DNA from: Branchiostoma floridae
Taxonomy: Eukaryota > Chordata > Leptocardii > Amphioxiformes > Branchiostomatidae
Direction: 5' to 3'
Length of the DNA stretch: 64,000 nucleotides
NCBI RefSeq assembly: GCF_000003815.2
Contig: NC_049987.1
Span: 11,864,778 to 11,928,777 of the forward strand
A model generated the notes under the pieces. The model was given only the letters and a program-made list of their open reading frames with translations, ran no database searches and was not told the origin of the DNA. Shown piece by piece: positions 1-10,173 of this stretch (positions are counted from its first letter, which is position 1; each line of letters begins with the position of its first letter). The translations under genes and the position numbers were made by a program.

Positions 1-173
1 CATGTTGTTCATTTTCTTCACCATGTTGTGAAACACCACGGCCAGCACCACGGCGGAGGCGAACACCGAACCACTCCCAGGACCGACCCGAGCCGGCCGG
101 CCGCGCGCTCACGGCGGGAGACTCTTTCAGACACCGGCGGGCCGTAAGGCGTGCGCAACTTCTCCGAACTCAT
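1..173 (-). pseudogene. N-terminal exon fragment of a type II membrane collagen (A/B type), cut by window edge
   Basis: Reading leftwards from an ATG at 173-171, the sequence gives a start beginning MSSEKL, a Pro-Tyr-Gly motif and a basic SRRER stretch. It then runs into sequence matching the membrane-segment coding of genes A and B (shared 'caccacggcggaggcgaaca' at 50-69). Compared with A and B, the membrane-segment region is shorter by a number of bases that is not a multiple of three, so the frame is lost before the hydrophobic core is complete. This is therefore either a decayed first exon or a real exon with an assembly error. The rest of the gene, if present, lies left of the window. 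The upstream flank (1200-1330) resembles the 5' flank of gene A, which supports a duplicated gene start. Confidence 0.55.
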
Positions 174-2683
174 TCTGCTGCAGGTACTCGAACTACCAAC
201 AGCAGGGACTTACGGTTAGTCAAAGTTTTTGCAGAGCTGAGTATGAGCTGCGTATTGGAGGAAGTTGTGTTGGCAAAATAGCCAGACTCAAGAACAAAGG
301 AGGGCCTTCCCCGTGATAGAAAGTTTCTCGGAAAGTAATTAAGGCCTCGCCATTTCATTTTTGTGGAACATGTCTACATTGTCATTGCTTTAGAAAGAAA
401 AGATCAAGAAGTTCGCATTTCGGTTTTGGTGTGTTTCATTGTACGTCATTCGTCATGGGATATCGTGAGTTTGCTCGATAAAATAGAAACATTAAAAACT
501 GAACATTGAAAGGACACATCGCAAAATGCTACTCAGTTTTTATTCTATTTTTGTTCATTAATCTTGTAAGGTAGTCCCTTCAGTTTTCCAGAAACTGATT
601 TCCAAGGCGGCCCTTGCAAAATAGGTGTTAGCCTTTTTACACATTGCTTAGAATATGTCAGTACAGAAGTAATTAGATGTTTGATTTATCACAAAAGAAA
701 AATGTTGCTGACGTTTATTCACTCAGACACATAAATCACAATTGAGATAATTCTGTTTATCGCCAATATTCGTGGTAAAGCGTTTCATAATCACCCATAT
801 TGGTTTGATTGTCCGTAAGTGTTCATTCCAAGTTCATTACCTTTATGAATTGTGCCTTTGACTGGTAAGCATCCATTATCTTTTAGGCGACCTGATTTTG
901 CGTTGTCGCCTTATCTTTGACAAGATGGCACACACACATACAATATGATTTTGTCTTAGAGGGTATGAAGCTGTCTGCACCAACCACTGTAACCTCGTGC
1001 TTGACCTGTAATCATATCTTTGGCATAAACAGCTCATAAATAGATTAGTTGTAAATCTCATTCTAGATGCTAATGATTTTACCATGGAGGCATTCATTAA
1101 TGCTAAATGTAACTAAAATAGGGTTGCCCCAACCAAAATCCGATCCTTGGCAGGTTCAACTCGCAATGTGAAAACAAACCAAGCGCGCACGCACGAATTC
1201 AATGAACTCGGATAAGCGCAGTCCGACTTGTTGTAGATAACCTGGCAGGCCACTTGCAACATCCCGAGGCAAGACTAGATATCAACAAGGTAACATGTGA
1301 CCTTCACCTTTGAACTACTGCTGCGGGTAATACAAGTTCTAACTACCAGCAGTCAGGACTTACGCATGGTAACAGAGTACGAGCTGCGTACAGGAGGAAG
1401 TTCTGTTGGCAAATTGGTCAGACTCAAAGATAGCGAGAGTACCATCCTCCGTAGTAACCGTGGTTAGCAAGCGAAAGTATTGAGCCAGCGGTCACTACGC
1501 AGGATGGTACTCTGGCTAACTCCGATAAAATTTTCTCAGAAAGCATCATAAGCCCATTGCCAAGGTAGCCTTTCTTCAGATTTAGTGAAAACAGTGGGTC
1601 GCGAAAAAGCCTTCATCCTAAAAATCATTTGCGATACATTTTTTTTCAATTGTTTGTACAAGAATATATCATATTGTGACGCTGTTGAGCATAGAGGTTG
1701 AGGACAATGACGTACAGCAAAACGAACTGAGTTACCGCCATCAGAGTATCTCTAAAAGTGTTAGGACCGCAGTTGTGTTCACAACCCCACATGGAAAGGG
1801 CAGATGATAACGTAAATATAAATTACGGAGCTGTATTTGTGATTACCAGCATCCCTGCATCCATGTTGTCTTTTGAAACTTTTATGGCCTCTTTCTCCAT
1901 TCAATAACATGTTAAAGAGAAATGTATGCAGCATTATAGCTCACTATAGGGAGATTTTTCCACTCAGGGTGTTTTTTTAAGTTTGTTACTTGATATCCGC
2001 ACAAGACTACTGGCGTTGAATGTTCAAAGAAGTTATTGATATTACTGACAACTTAGCCAGTCATCAATTTCTACAAAACGCGTTCAAAAGTGACAGTCTT
2101 GGCAAGTAATCGTTATTCAGTTTGGTGTAAATTCTCAATGCAAATTCTCAAAACCGTGCCGTCCATCTTCAGAACGATGACACCAGTAGGAATGTTCACC
2201 GATAAAACGTCCATCAAAGGGTTGCATGGATATCAGCACACTAAAGGCATAGTATCCCCAAACGTTTATTGCTTTTCTGGTTAGAAACACAGAAAGCTCT
2301 TTGCTATAGTCGATGATAGAACATGTGCAAATCCAGTCAAGATAAAGTAAAATATCAAACAAGGATTACAAAAATATCTTGTCTAATAGAAGTGATTTTT
2401 AAAATTCTCTGATCCTATTCCAGATATAAGTACTAGTGTTGTGCGTGGTTTAATCTTTGAGATTGAACACTATTACATGATGAGACAGGTACGGAGTCAA
2501 CATGTTGTTTGTGTCAGAAATGATACAATTTCTTTTGAAAAATGCATTAGAGATGTATCGGCCTGTGTACAAGGAAATTTCATCAAGACATGACAAATGT
2601 CAATTGAAATTTAAAGCCTTTGAACTTGTCTTAGGTAAGGTTAAGTTTGTATTGCTGATGATAATGTCCATGATAAACAGGGT
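174..2683. other. Intergenic region with duplicated 5'-flank blocks
   Basis: No convincing gene is seen. Two direct copies of a block lie at about 177-293 and 1321-1427, sharing phrases such as 'gagctgcgta' and 'ggaggaagtt'. The part at 1200-1320, including 'gataacctggcag' and 'gcaagactagatatcaacaa', matches the 5' flank of genes A and B. A possible poly(A) signal for gene A, AATAAA on the minus strand, lies at 2265-2270, about 415 bp past its stop. The short open frames here look random. Confidence 0.5.
1436..1513. repeat. Imperfect inverted repeat (hairpin)
   Basis: Arms of about 20 bases, 'agagtaccatcctccgtagt' near 1436 and its near reverse complement 'cactacgcaggatggtactc' near 1492, are separated by about 37 bases. 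This resembles the small hairpin elements found elsewhere in the window. Confidence 0.5.
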
Positions 2684-5600
2684 TCACTTGGTGCAGACGA
2701 CACAGGTGAGCTCCCTCCCTTCCACGTAGTTAGGACACGGCAGGGGCCCACAGCGGGCTTCCACTGGGTAGAACAGCGCTCCGTTCTGGTTGGCGTGTCC
2801 GCCTGTTACGGCCTCAGGCTGTTCATCCACACAGACGTACTCTTTTGCAGCGGGGTGGTTGTAGTGACCAGCCATGAGGTAACCATCGTACTCCTGGGTC
2901 CAGCCGGTGGGGCAGATGTTACGGGCGGGGATCATCAACTTACTGCCGCGGGTTGGGACGTAGCAGACCGCACACGGGACGTCGTCATCGTGAAGGGAGG
3001 TGGAGCCAAACGGGACATTTGTGTCCAACTGGTACTCAGCTCCATACATGAAAGCCCTCGCATGATGGACTCCATCTTGGTACCTCCCCCACTGTGGGTT
3101 GGTGGGCAGACACTGGTAGTTGGTCCCGCCGCCTGGCTGGTTATGATCCGTACCTCCTGCTACACCTGAGAGGAGATACACATAGATATTTGTCAAGTGA
3201 AAAGGATGAAACAATTATCATCATCTTTATAGACTTACGACTCTTAACAACAATATAGGGCAAAAGACCGCGCCGTGCCGATAAGTGAAAGAAAACAATC
3301 GATCCTAAATTTGGTCGTAGCGTGCTGTCATATGCTGAAGAGAAACAATCCATGCATACACGAAACAATTAATGTCGTATATATGCTAACCATCTATAGA
3401 ACAAATAACGTTCATACTACATGTTCAGATATGAGAAGACCTTACCAGAGTAGACAGTCGTTGTTCCAGAGCGACAAGTCTTCTTGCCCCAGCGGGTGTA
3501 AACAGCACCTCCTGTACAACAAAGGGGTAAGTGATGATGAATTTATTTTCTGCCTTTGGCTTTGTATCGCCAGAATCAAGTAAACAAATCAATGTTCCCA
3601 GTAAAGTATTCCAGTAAAGTATACCAATCTAACATATCCCATCGACGAATTTGCTTTGAAACTTTTAGGTATTGTAACAGATCCAAACACGACATGCGTC
3701 TGCTAAAAGAGCATGCACATATATCACACATGTACCCTCACCTACTCCGTTGTTAGCCGACGTTCCATGTTCGCCTTTTTGCCCTTTGGCCCCTTGCAAT
3801 CCAGTTTCTCCTTTAGACCCCTTTGCTCCTAGAACAAATAGGTCTTGCCAATATACACATGTGACAACAAGTATTACTCGAGATAGAACGGGTTTACGAG
3901 CCAACGTTACAATGCAGACTATCTGGGAGATGGGATAAAAGATGTACAGTGCGTCGGTCGAAATGCAAAGCTGAACAGTTGTGCGAAAATAAAGGTTTAC
4001 TTATCCATACCAAGGACGTTATATATAATGTCCTTGTCCATACCTTCTCCTGGTTCCCCGGTTGACCCAATGTCTCCTTTCTGTCCGGGGTCGCCCTGTT
4101 AAAAGCAGACCGTAAATGTTACCAAGTCTTCATGACTGTTGTCGACAAAACATAACGACATCAAACAAAGTTTAAACACGTGAAGTTTAGGACAGATCTG
4201 AAAAAAGTTCTTTATCTATAAAACAGAAGTTTTTAGAAAGCCGTCCGTATTATTTTGCTTATCGGTAAATAGTGGTGCACCTGGAACACAGCAGCAATCT
4301 GAAACAGAGCATTTTCGAAAACGTAGTTTGGTTTTAACATATTAATATGAAGCCTGGCTTCATTTCAGAATTCTGCTATGGATGCTCTCATCTGACAAAT
4401 GAGTTATCTGCTCCGGGTGCTGTTCTACCTCACCTTCAGTCCCGGGGCTCCCGCCACACCGTCCCGTCCGTCCCGACCGTCCCGTCCCGCTTGGTTTTGA
4501 CAACAACCTGTAAAGGAGCAGGAGTTAGAAAGCTCGCATTCCTCATGGCATTCTGATTTGAGAAGAGGAAATCCAACAAGACCTCATATCCTAAGTAATA
4601 TGCTAAATACGTCAACTTAACTTGTATTATGTGCGTGTGGACCAGACTCTTTCCAAAACACGTGTTCCAAAAAGTCCAAGTGCTCCAGAGATATTATCGC
4701 AGCAAAATATACGCATCTCATCTCATCTACTTATAATCACACAACTGAATAGTTCAAATTACGCATGACCACATTCATGCCCATCAATTCTGGAGGAACA
4801 AACACATCTTGAAAAAAAATGTACCTAATCCAAGTGGAATTCGGACCGAGTTGGGCGCATCTCTCTTAGACCGTTTGTGCCCTTCCATCGTGGCGTTGTT
4901 GTTCTGTACCCCGGAGTCAGTCTCACCGACTGGCCCAGGCTGTTCTCCCTCAGGGCTCTGCACAGAACCGGTCAGGTAGGACGAAATGATACCTCAAGTC
5001 AATAGGTCATGTTTACTCACGTACTAGCTGTAATTTTGTGGACAGAACAGTGGTGGAAAGCAAAAAGCAAACGCACAATGTATTGGCAAAAACGAGCTTG
5101 TAGACTAAACATGCACCATACCTAGCAAGACGATGTGAGGCCTAAAAAGAGCAATGATTGCCCTGCTAGCTGGTTGCACTAGTCTGTCTCACAAACTTGA
5201 TAAATACCTATATATGATATAAACATTGAAACTTCATATCTTGTAACTACTTCTACTGTTGACTACATGCCTACTTACAGCAGACGTTTGTTCGGCGTAG
5301 TTTGGTGGCAAACCCCCGACTCGGATCTGTGTTTCCAGCACGACAATCCGCTCCCTCAGAGACAGGACCATGGCCATGTCGTCGTGATCTCTCTGTGCCA
5401 GGGCTAGGAGCTTGGTTATCTCTCCGTCGCTTTTCTCAGCCTTTACTTGTAGTTTAGCTATCTCCTCTTGATCTCTGTCAGCCCTCAGCTTGCAGCTCTC
5501 AGTCGTCACAGTAAGGATAGCCACCTTTTCTTGTAGTTTAGCCATTTCTTCTTGATCCCTCTCCACCTTAGCCCGGAGGTTCCCCATCTCATGACCGATG

Positions 5601-5755
5601 TTCTGCACGATCACGGCCAGCACCACGGCGGAGGCGAACACCGCGGCGGCGCCGAGAACACCGACGAGCGAGCCGAGCGGGCCGCCCGTGCGCTCCCGGC
5701 GGGTGCTTCTCTCTGGCATGGTGAGGTGACCGTAAGGAAGCTTCTCAGTCGTCAT
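2684..5755 (-). CDS. Gene A: type II membrane collagen with C4-like C-terminal domain
   Basis: Seven exons on the minus strand: 5755-5279, 4957-4825, 4507-4434, 4095-4044, 3828-3742, 3511-3446, 3165-2684. All borders are GT/AG, phases match, and the sum of 1371 bp gives 456 residues. Exon 1 encodes a basic tail (RSTRRER), a hydrophobic segment at about residues 28-50, and a coiled coil rich in RDQEE and KLQ. Exon 2 has an N-A-T glycosylation sequon and a furin-type KRSKR site (residues 187-191, bases 4862-4876). Exons 3-5 encode Gly-X-Y repeats, including GRDGRDGRDG. The last two exons encode the C4-like domain with 10 conserved cysteines, ending CVVCTK. Basic residues before the membrane segment suggest the C-terminus is extracellular. 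The 87-bp phase 1-1 exon 5 is absent from the other copies. Function is unknown; a shed, trimeric matrix or pattern-recognition molecule is inference. Confidence 0.85.
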
Positions 5756-6522
5756 TCTATACCGGTTTTGATAGTTAGTAAAGGTGTATAAGGTCTAGTG
5801 TGGCTCGTGACGGAGCAAAGATTGTCCCACCCGACAGTTCGGACGGCTCGGATCTCAATGAGGAAACAGACTTCGCCGCTGGTAGAAGTTATATCAAGCC
5901 AATTAACTCAGTCTATTGTTATAGATTACCACTTGCAACATCCCAAGGCAAGACTGGATATCAACAAAGTACATGTAATCTGTGATTTTATCTTTGAACT
6001 ATGATATTTATATTTGTTCTCATTTGTACAAGGGCGTCAGAAAAATCTTTACGCCTCAAAACATTTACGAATTCTGCCCAAGCAATCGGTGTGCCAGATT
6101 CAGAGATACTCTATTTATTCTTTCTATCGATCGGTGTTTTTAACTCCATGAAAAATGGAGGTTTACTTTTTGGTGTGTCTGTGATTCCGGATATGTGTTG
6201 TCAGCATAATCTTTTTAACATCATGGTGGATTGTAATGATACATTTTGTATCATAGTTCAAAGGTAGAATGCCAAACAAATTGACTTGTTGTTATCCAGT
6301 TTTGCCTCGGGGTGTTGCAAATGACTTGCCAGGTTATCTACGACAATAGTAGGGCTGCGCTTATCCGAGTTTAATTGACTTGACCTGATCTATACCTGCG
6401 AGCTTGGTCTGTTTCCTCATTGAGATTCGAGCCTTCCGAACTGTCGGTTGGGACAATCTTTGCTCCGTCACGAGCCACACTAGGTCTTATCTACCTGTAC
6501 TAACTACCACTTCTGGTGTAGA
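5756..6522. promoter_or_regulatory. Divergent intergenic region between genes A and B with ~250-bp inverted repeat
   Basis: Only 767 bp separate the two start codons. The two halves are mirror images. The sequence from 5756 to about 6010 matches the reverse complement of about 6235-6522, for example 'gtgtggctcgtgacggagca' at 5799-5818 and its complement ending at 6480, and 'tttgaactatgata' at 5993-6006 against 'tatcatagttcaaa' at 6249-6262. Each arm therefore carries the proximal promoter and 5' UTR of one gene. No clear TATA box was identified. The arrangement indicates an inverted duplication that included the promoter. Confidence 0.7.
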
Positions 6523-9421
6523 ATGACGTCCGAGAAGCTTCCTTACGGTCACCTCATGCCGGAGAGAAGCACCCGCCGGGAGCGCACGGGCGGCCCGCTC
6601 GGCTCGCTCGTCGGTGTTCTCGGCGCCGCCGCGGTGTTCGCCTCCGCCGTGGTGCTGGCCGTGATCGTGCAGAACATCGGTCATGAGATGGGGAACCTCC
6701 GGGCTAAGGTGGAGAGGGATCAAGAGGAGATGGCTAAACTACAAGAAAGGGTGGCCATCCTTACTGAGACGACTGGGAGCTTTAAGCTGAGGGCTGAGAA
6801 AGACCAAGAAGAGATGACTAAACTACAAGAAAAGGTGGCTATCCTTACTGGTACGACTGAGAGCTTTAAGCTGAAGGCTGAGAGAGATCAAGAGATGACT
6901 AAACTACACGAGAGTGTGGCTACCCTCAAAACAGCAGCCGAGAGAGATCACGATGACATGGCCAAACTCCAAGCTCGGGCCGAGAGAGACCAGGAGGTGT
7001 TTCTGTCCCTGAGGGAGCGGATTGTCGTGCTGGAAACACAGATCAGAGGCGGGAGTTTCCCACCAAACTACGCCGAACAACAAGAACCACCTGATGTAAG
7101 TAGTCATATAATGCTAGTGGGGTGGTAACGGAATTACACCGAATAAGTGCCTGTTGCACAAAGCCTACCATGCATGGCCTCCCGACCTTCCCACAACCAT
7201 GGTTGGGAGCGGTTCGGGAGGTAGGTCGGCTGTGGTCGGCTGCGCCAGCCGAATGTTTTAATTGAAAATATGACTCTTAGACTGCCCCCGACCTACCGCT
7301 AACCTTGGTTGACTGGTGGTCGGGAGCTACGTTCGGCTAGATATGTGGTTACAGAGCTAGGTTAATTTTCATTACGGACTCTACAAACAGAAAGCCAACC
7401 ACAGTTATCTTCGATCCATACACGGTCCGGCTGGGCAGGCCCCGTCTATATTAAAGTAAACTACAAACCAAGGACTTTGGTTTTTCACAAAATACACAAG
7501 TAAAAATGACGTACTGACTAGTGGTATTCCTTCCTGCCCGACCACTTCTATGTAGACGCCTGAGGGAGAACAGCCTGGGCACGGGGTACAGGACAACAAC
7601 GCCACGGTGGGAGGACTTGCGCATGCGCACAGGCGCTCCAAGAGAGATGCTCCCGGCAACTCGCTCCGACTCCCACCCATATCAGGTATATCATTTTCAA
7701 CACGCATTTTTTCTTACAGAATGGGCATGAATGTGGTCGTGCGTAATTACCTTCGCCAGAATGGCAATGTTATGTTTTGTGTCTTGTGTCAACAGCATAT
7801 AACTAGAGTGGCTTTGGATGGATATTCATGATACATGTTTTGGTATTTGGGTAGCAGTTACAGAAAGGAAGGTCCTAGATCCTGTTTGAAAATGGTTTAC
7901 CTGACACTTCTGTCACACGAAATAGTTACAACTCACAATTCATCGACCTTGTACCCTTCAGGTTGCCCACAGGGACCGCCTGGTCCCGCGGGACGGGACG
8001 GGGTAGCAGGACGGGACGGACGGGACGGAGTCCAAGGCTCGGCCGGACCGACTGGACCGACCGGACCTGTCGGCTTACAGGTGCGAAACTTATCCTGCTT
8101 TGACGTTAGAAATTGTGTCGTTAACGCATTAATAGAGTAGGTTTATTTGCAAGTTCTTGCCGGAGGGCTAATTGCAACATGGAACATACAAAATATACAT
8201 GTATAGTAAACATACATAAGATAAAAGACTTTGGTATAGATAACAATGGTGACAAGTGGAAACGAGTGACTATTCTATCAATGTTATGGACTGCTGAGAG
8301 CTAAGAACTAAGCATTTGGGGTTTGACATATTTTCTGGAAGCAGTGGAAGATGATTATTAATATTGGAAAGGTTTTTATGGCATTGCAGGGTTTTACTTT
8401 TTTCACTATTTCAGGGTCCAGCCGGGGACAAGGGAGACACAGGGCCACCGGGAAGAGACGGGGCGCCAGGCGCAGGTGATGACTTCTTTCATTGTTGTTA
8501 ATCGAATATAACGTTACATTCACCAAAACTACTTTCACCAAAACCTGGAGTTTCATGTGGCTGGCTAGCTCCATTTAGGAACGTCGCACTTCATGTAGAT
8601 GCAATATTAGATAGAAGTAGATACTGCAAGTAACACTTCTTTTTACAATCTATCCAGGAGGAAGTGTGTACACCCGATGGGGGAGGAAGACTTGTGCTGA
8701 TAACAGCGGAGCAGAGCTGGTGTACTCGGGTAGGGTGTTTTTACCTGTATTACTAAATTTTGTTATGTTTTGTTGAATATAAAATGCAATGATTTAGCTT
8801 TGATGCCATATTCTATCAGCTGTACCACACTGCCAGTTCCACAAGTTAACTTTTGAGGTGGTATGCAATGAACAACATTTACCAAAGATCTCACTATGTC
8901 TAGATGCTCAAACGTCTGGGAAATTTTGTTTGATCTCAGGTGTGGCAGGAGGTACGCATTTCAGTCATCCAGGCGGCGGGACCAACTACCAGTGTCTGCC
9001 CACCAACCCACAGTGGGGGAGGTACGAAGATGGAGTCCAAGGGACCAAGGCTTACATGTACGGTGCTGAGTACCAGTTGGACAGAAACGTCCCGTTCGGC
9101 TCCACCTCCCTTCTCGATGACAACGTCCCGTGTGCGGTCTGCTACGTCCCAACCCGCGGCAGTAAGTTGATGATCCCCGCCCGTAACACCTGCCCCACCG
9201 GCTGGACACAGGAGTACGATGGCTACCTCATGGCTGAGTACTACAACCACCCCGGTGCTACAGAGTACGTCTGTGTGGATGAACAGCCGGAGGTGATACA
9301 GGGTGGACACGCCAACCATGACGGCGCGCTGTTCTACCCCGTGGAAGCCCGCTGTGGGTCCCTGCCGTGTCCCCACTATGTGGAAGGGAGGGAGCTTACC
9401 TGTGTCGTCTGCACGAAGTGA
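6523..9421 (+). CDS. Gene B: type II membrane collagen with C4-like C-terminal domain
   Basis: Six exons: 6523-7095, 7556-7685, 7962-8080, 8415-8475, 8658-8729, 8940-9421. They total 1437 bp (478 residues) with consistent phases 0/1/0/1/1. The 191-residue first exon carries the same tail and membrane segment as gene A, then a coiled coil of repeated [15 protein letters not shown] units that is longer than A's. Exon 2 carries a sequon (NAT) and RRSKR at residues 217-221, a good furin site. Exons 3-4 are Gly-X-Y with several GRDG units. Exon 5 encodes [10 protein letters not shown]. Exon 6 encodes the cysteine-rich domain ending CVVCTK. Exons 1-2 resemble gene A, but exons 3-6 and their adjoining introns are nearly those of C, D, E and G, so the gene looks chimeric. 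Polyadenylation probably follows AATAAA at 9567. Confidence 0.88.
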
Positions 9422-10173
9422 AATCTGTAGTCATCATTTAACCTTAGTTTCTGAGGGTCTATAATGTAGCAAAACCAAAACCCTACAACATTCGTCAACA
9501 CAAGTAAACAAAAACTGTTGGTATGTTCACAACACTGTTAACAGTTATCTGGAATGAGGATTACAGAATAAAGATCACTTCATAAAATCACATAAAAAAG
9601 AATAAATAAGAAAGATCACATAAAAATATGTTTCTTGAATTCTTGTTTGTTATGCTACTTCAATCAGATTTGACCTAAGACTATGAACTATATCCAAGCC
9701 TTCTGGAGTTATGCTGTCCATCCACAAACACAGCTGTTGGCGCTACATGCAAACTGTTACAAGATTACATATAACGGAGTACACACTTAAACCAAGGAGG
9801 TTGAAACAATGAACCTCCTTGCTTAAACGTCACACATACACACAAACGCTACCGAAAACATAACGTTCTTGGCGACGGCAATGAAAGTCACATAAAATAC
9901 CTTCGTGCTTCTCTTACTGAACTGGGTTTATACATTAGTCTACCACTGTGATATTTAAACGACACTCCGATCCGCGCTCCATCAGCTCTCTTACTTGCAT
10001 TTCTTTTCAGTACTGACAGGTGTCGTGCATGTGCGGTACCTTGACCCACTACGAGCGAACTTTCACCCATGTACTTTGACCCCGCTACGTGCGAAGAAGG
10101 ACTTTCATCTTCCTTTGATACATAATTTTTAAAAACCTGTTACAACTACTGCATAGTTAGTCACAGGAGAAAG
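9422..10173. other. Intergenic region between gene B and the amidase gene
   Basis: This holds the gene B 3' UTR and the upstream region of the amidase gene. It contains a small hairpin at 9793-9821 (arms 'caaggaggtt' and 'aacctccttg'). The same hairpin motif recurs at 13771-13790 inside the amidase gene. No coding sequence is supported. Confidence 0.5.
9567..9572 (+). terminator. Probable poly(A) signal of gene B
   Basis: AATAAA lies 146 bp after the gene B stop codon, in AT-rich sequence. Position and motif are the only evidence. Confidence 0.45.

Noticed and set aside
8936-9376. Antisense open frames of 110-154 codons through every C4-like terminal exon
   Set aside because: They are the complement of a conserved, GC-rich exon. 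Their conservation follows from the sense protein, and no splice or start context supports them.
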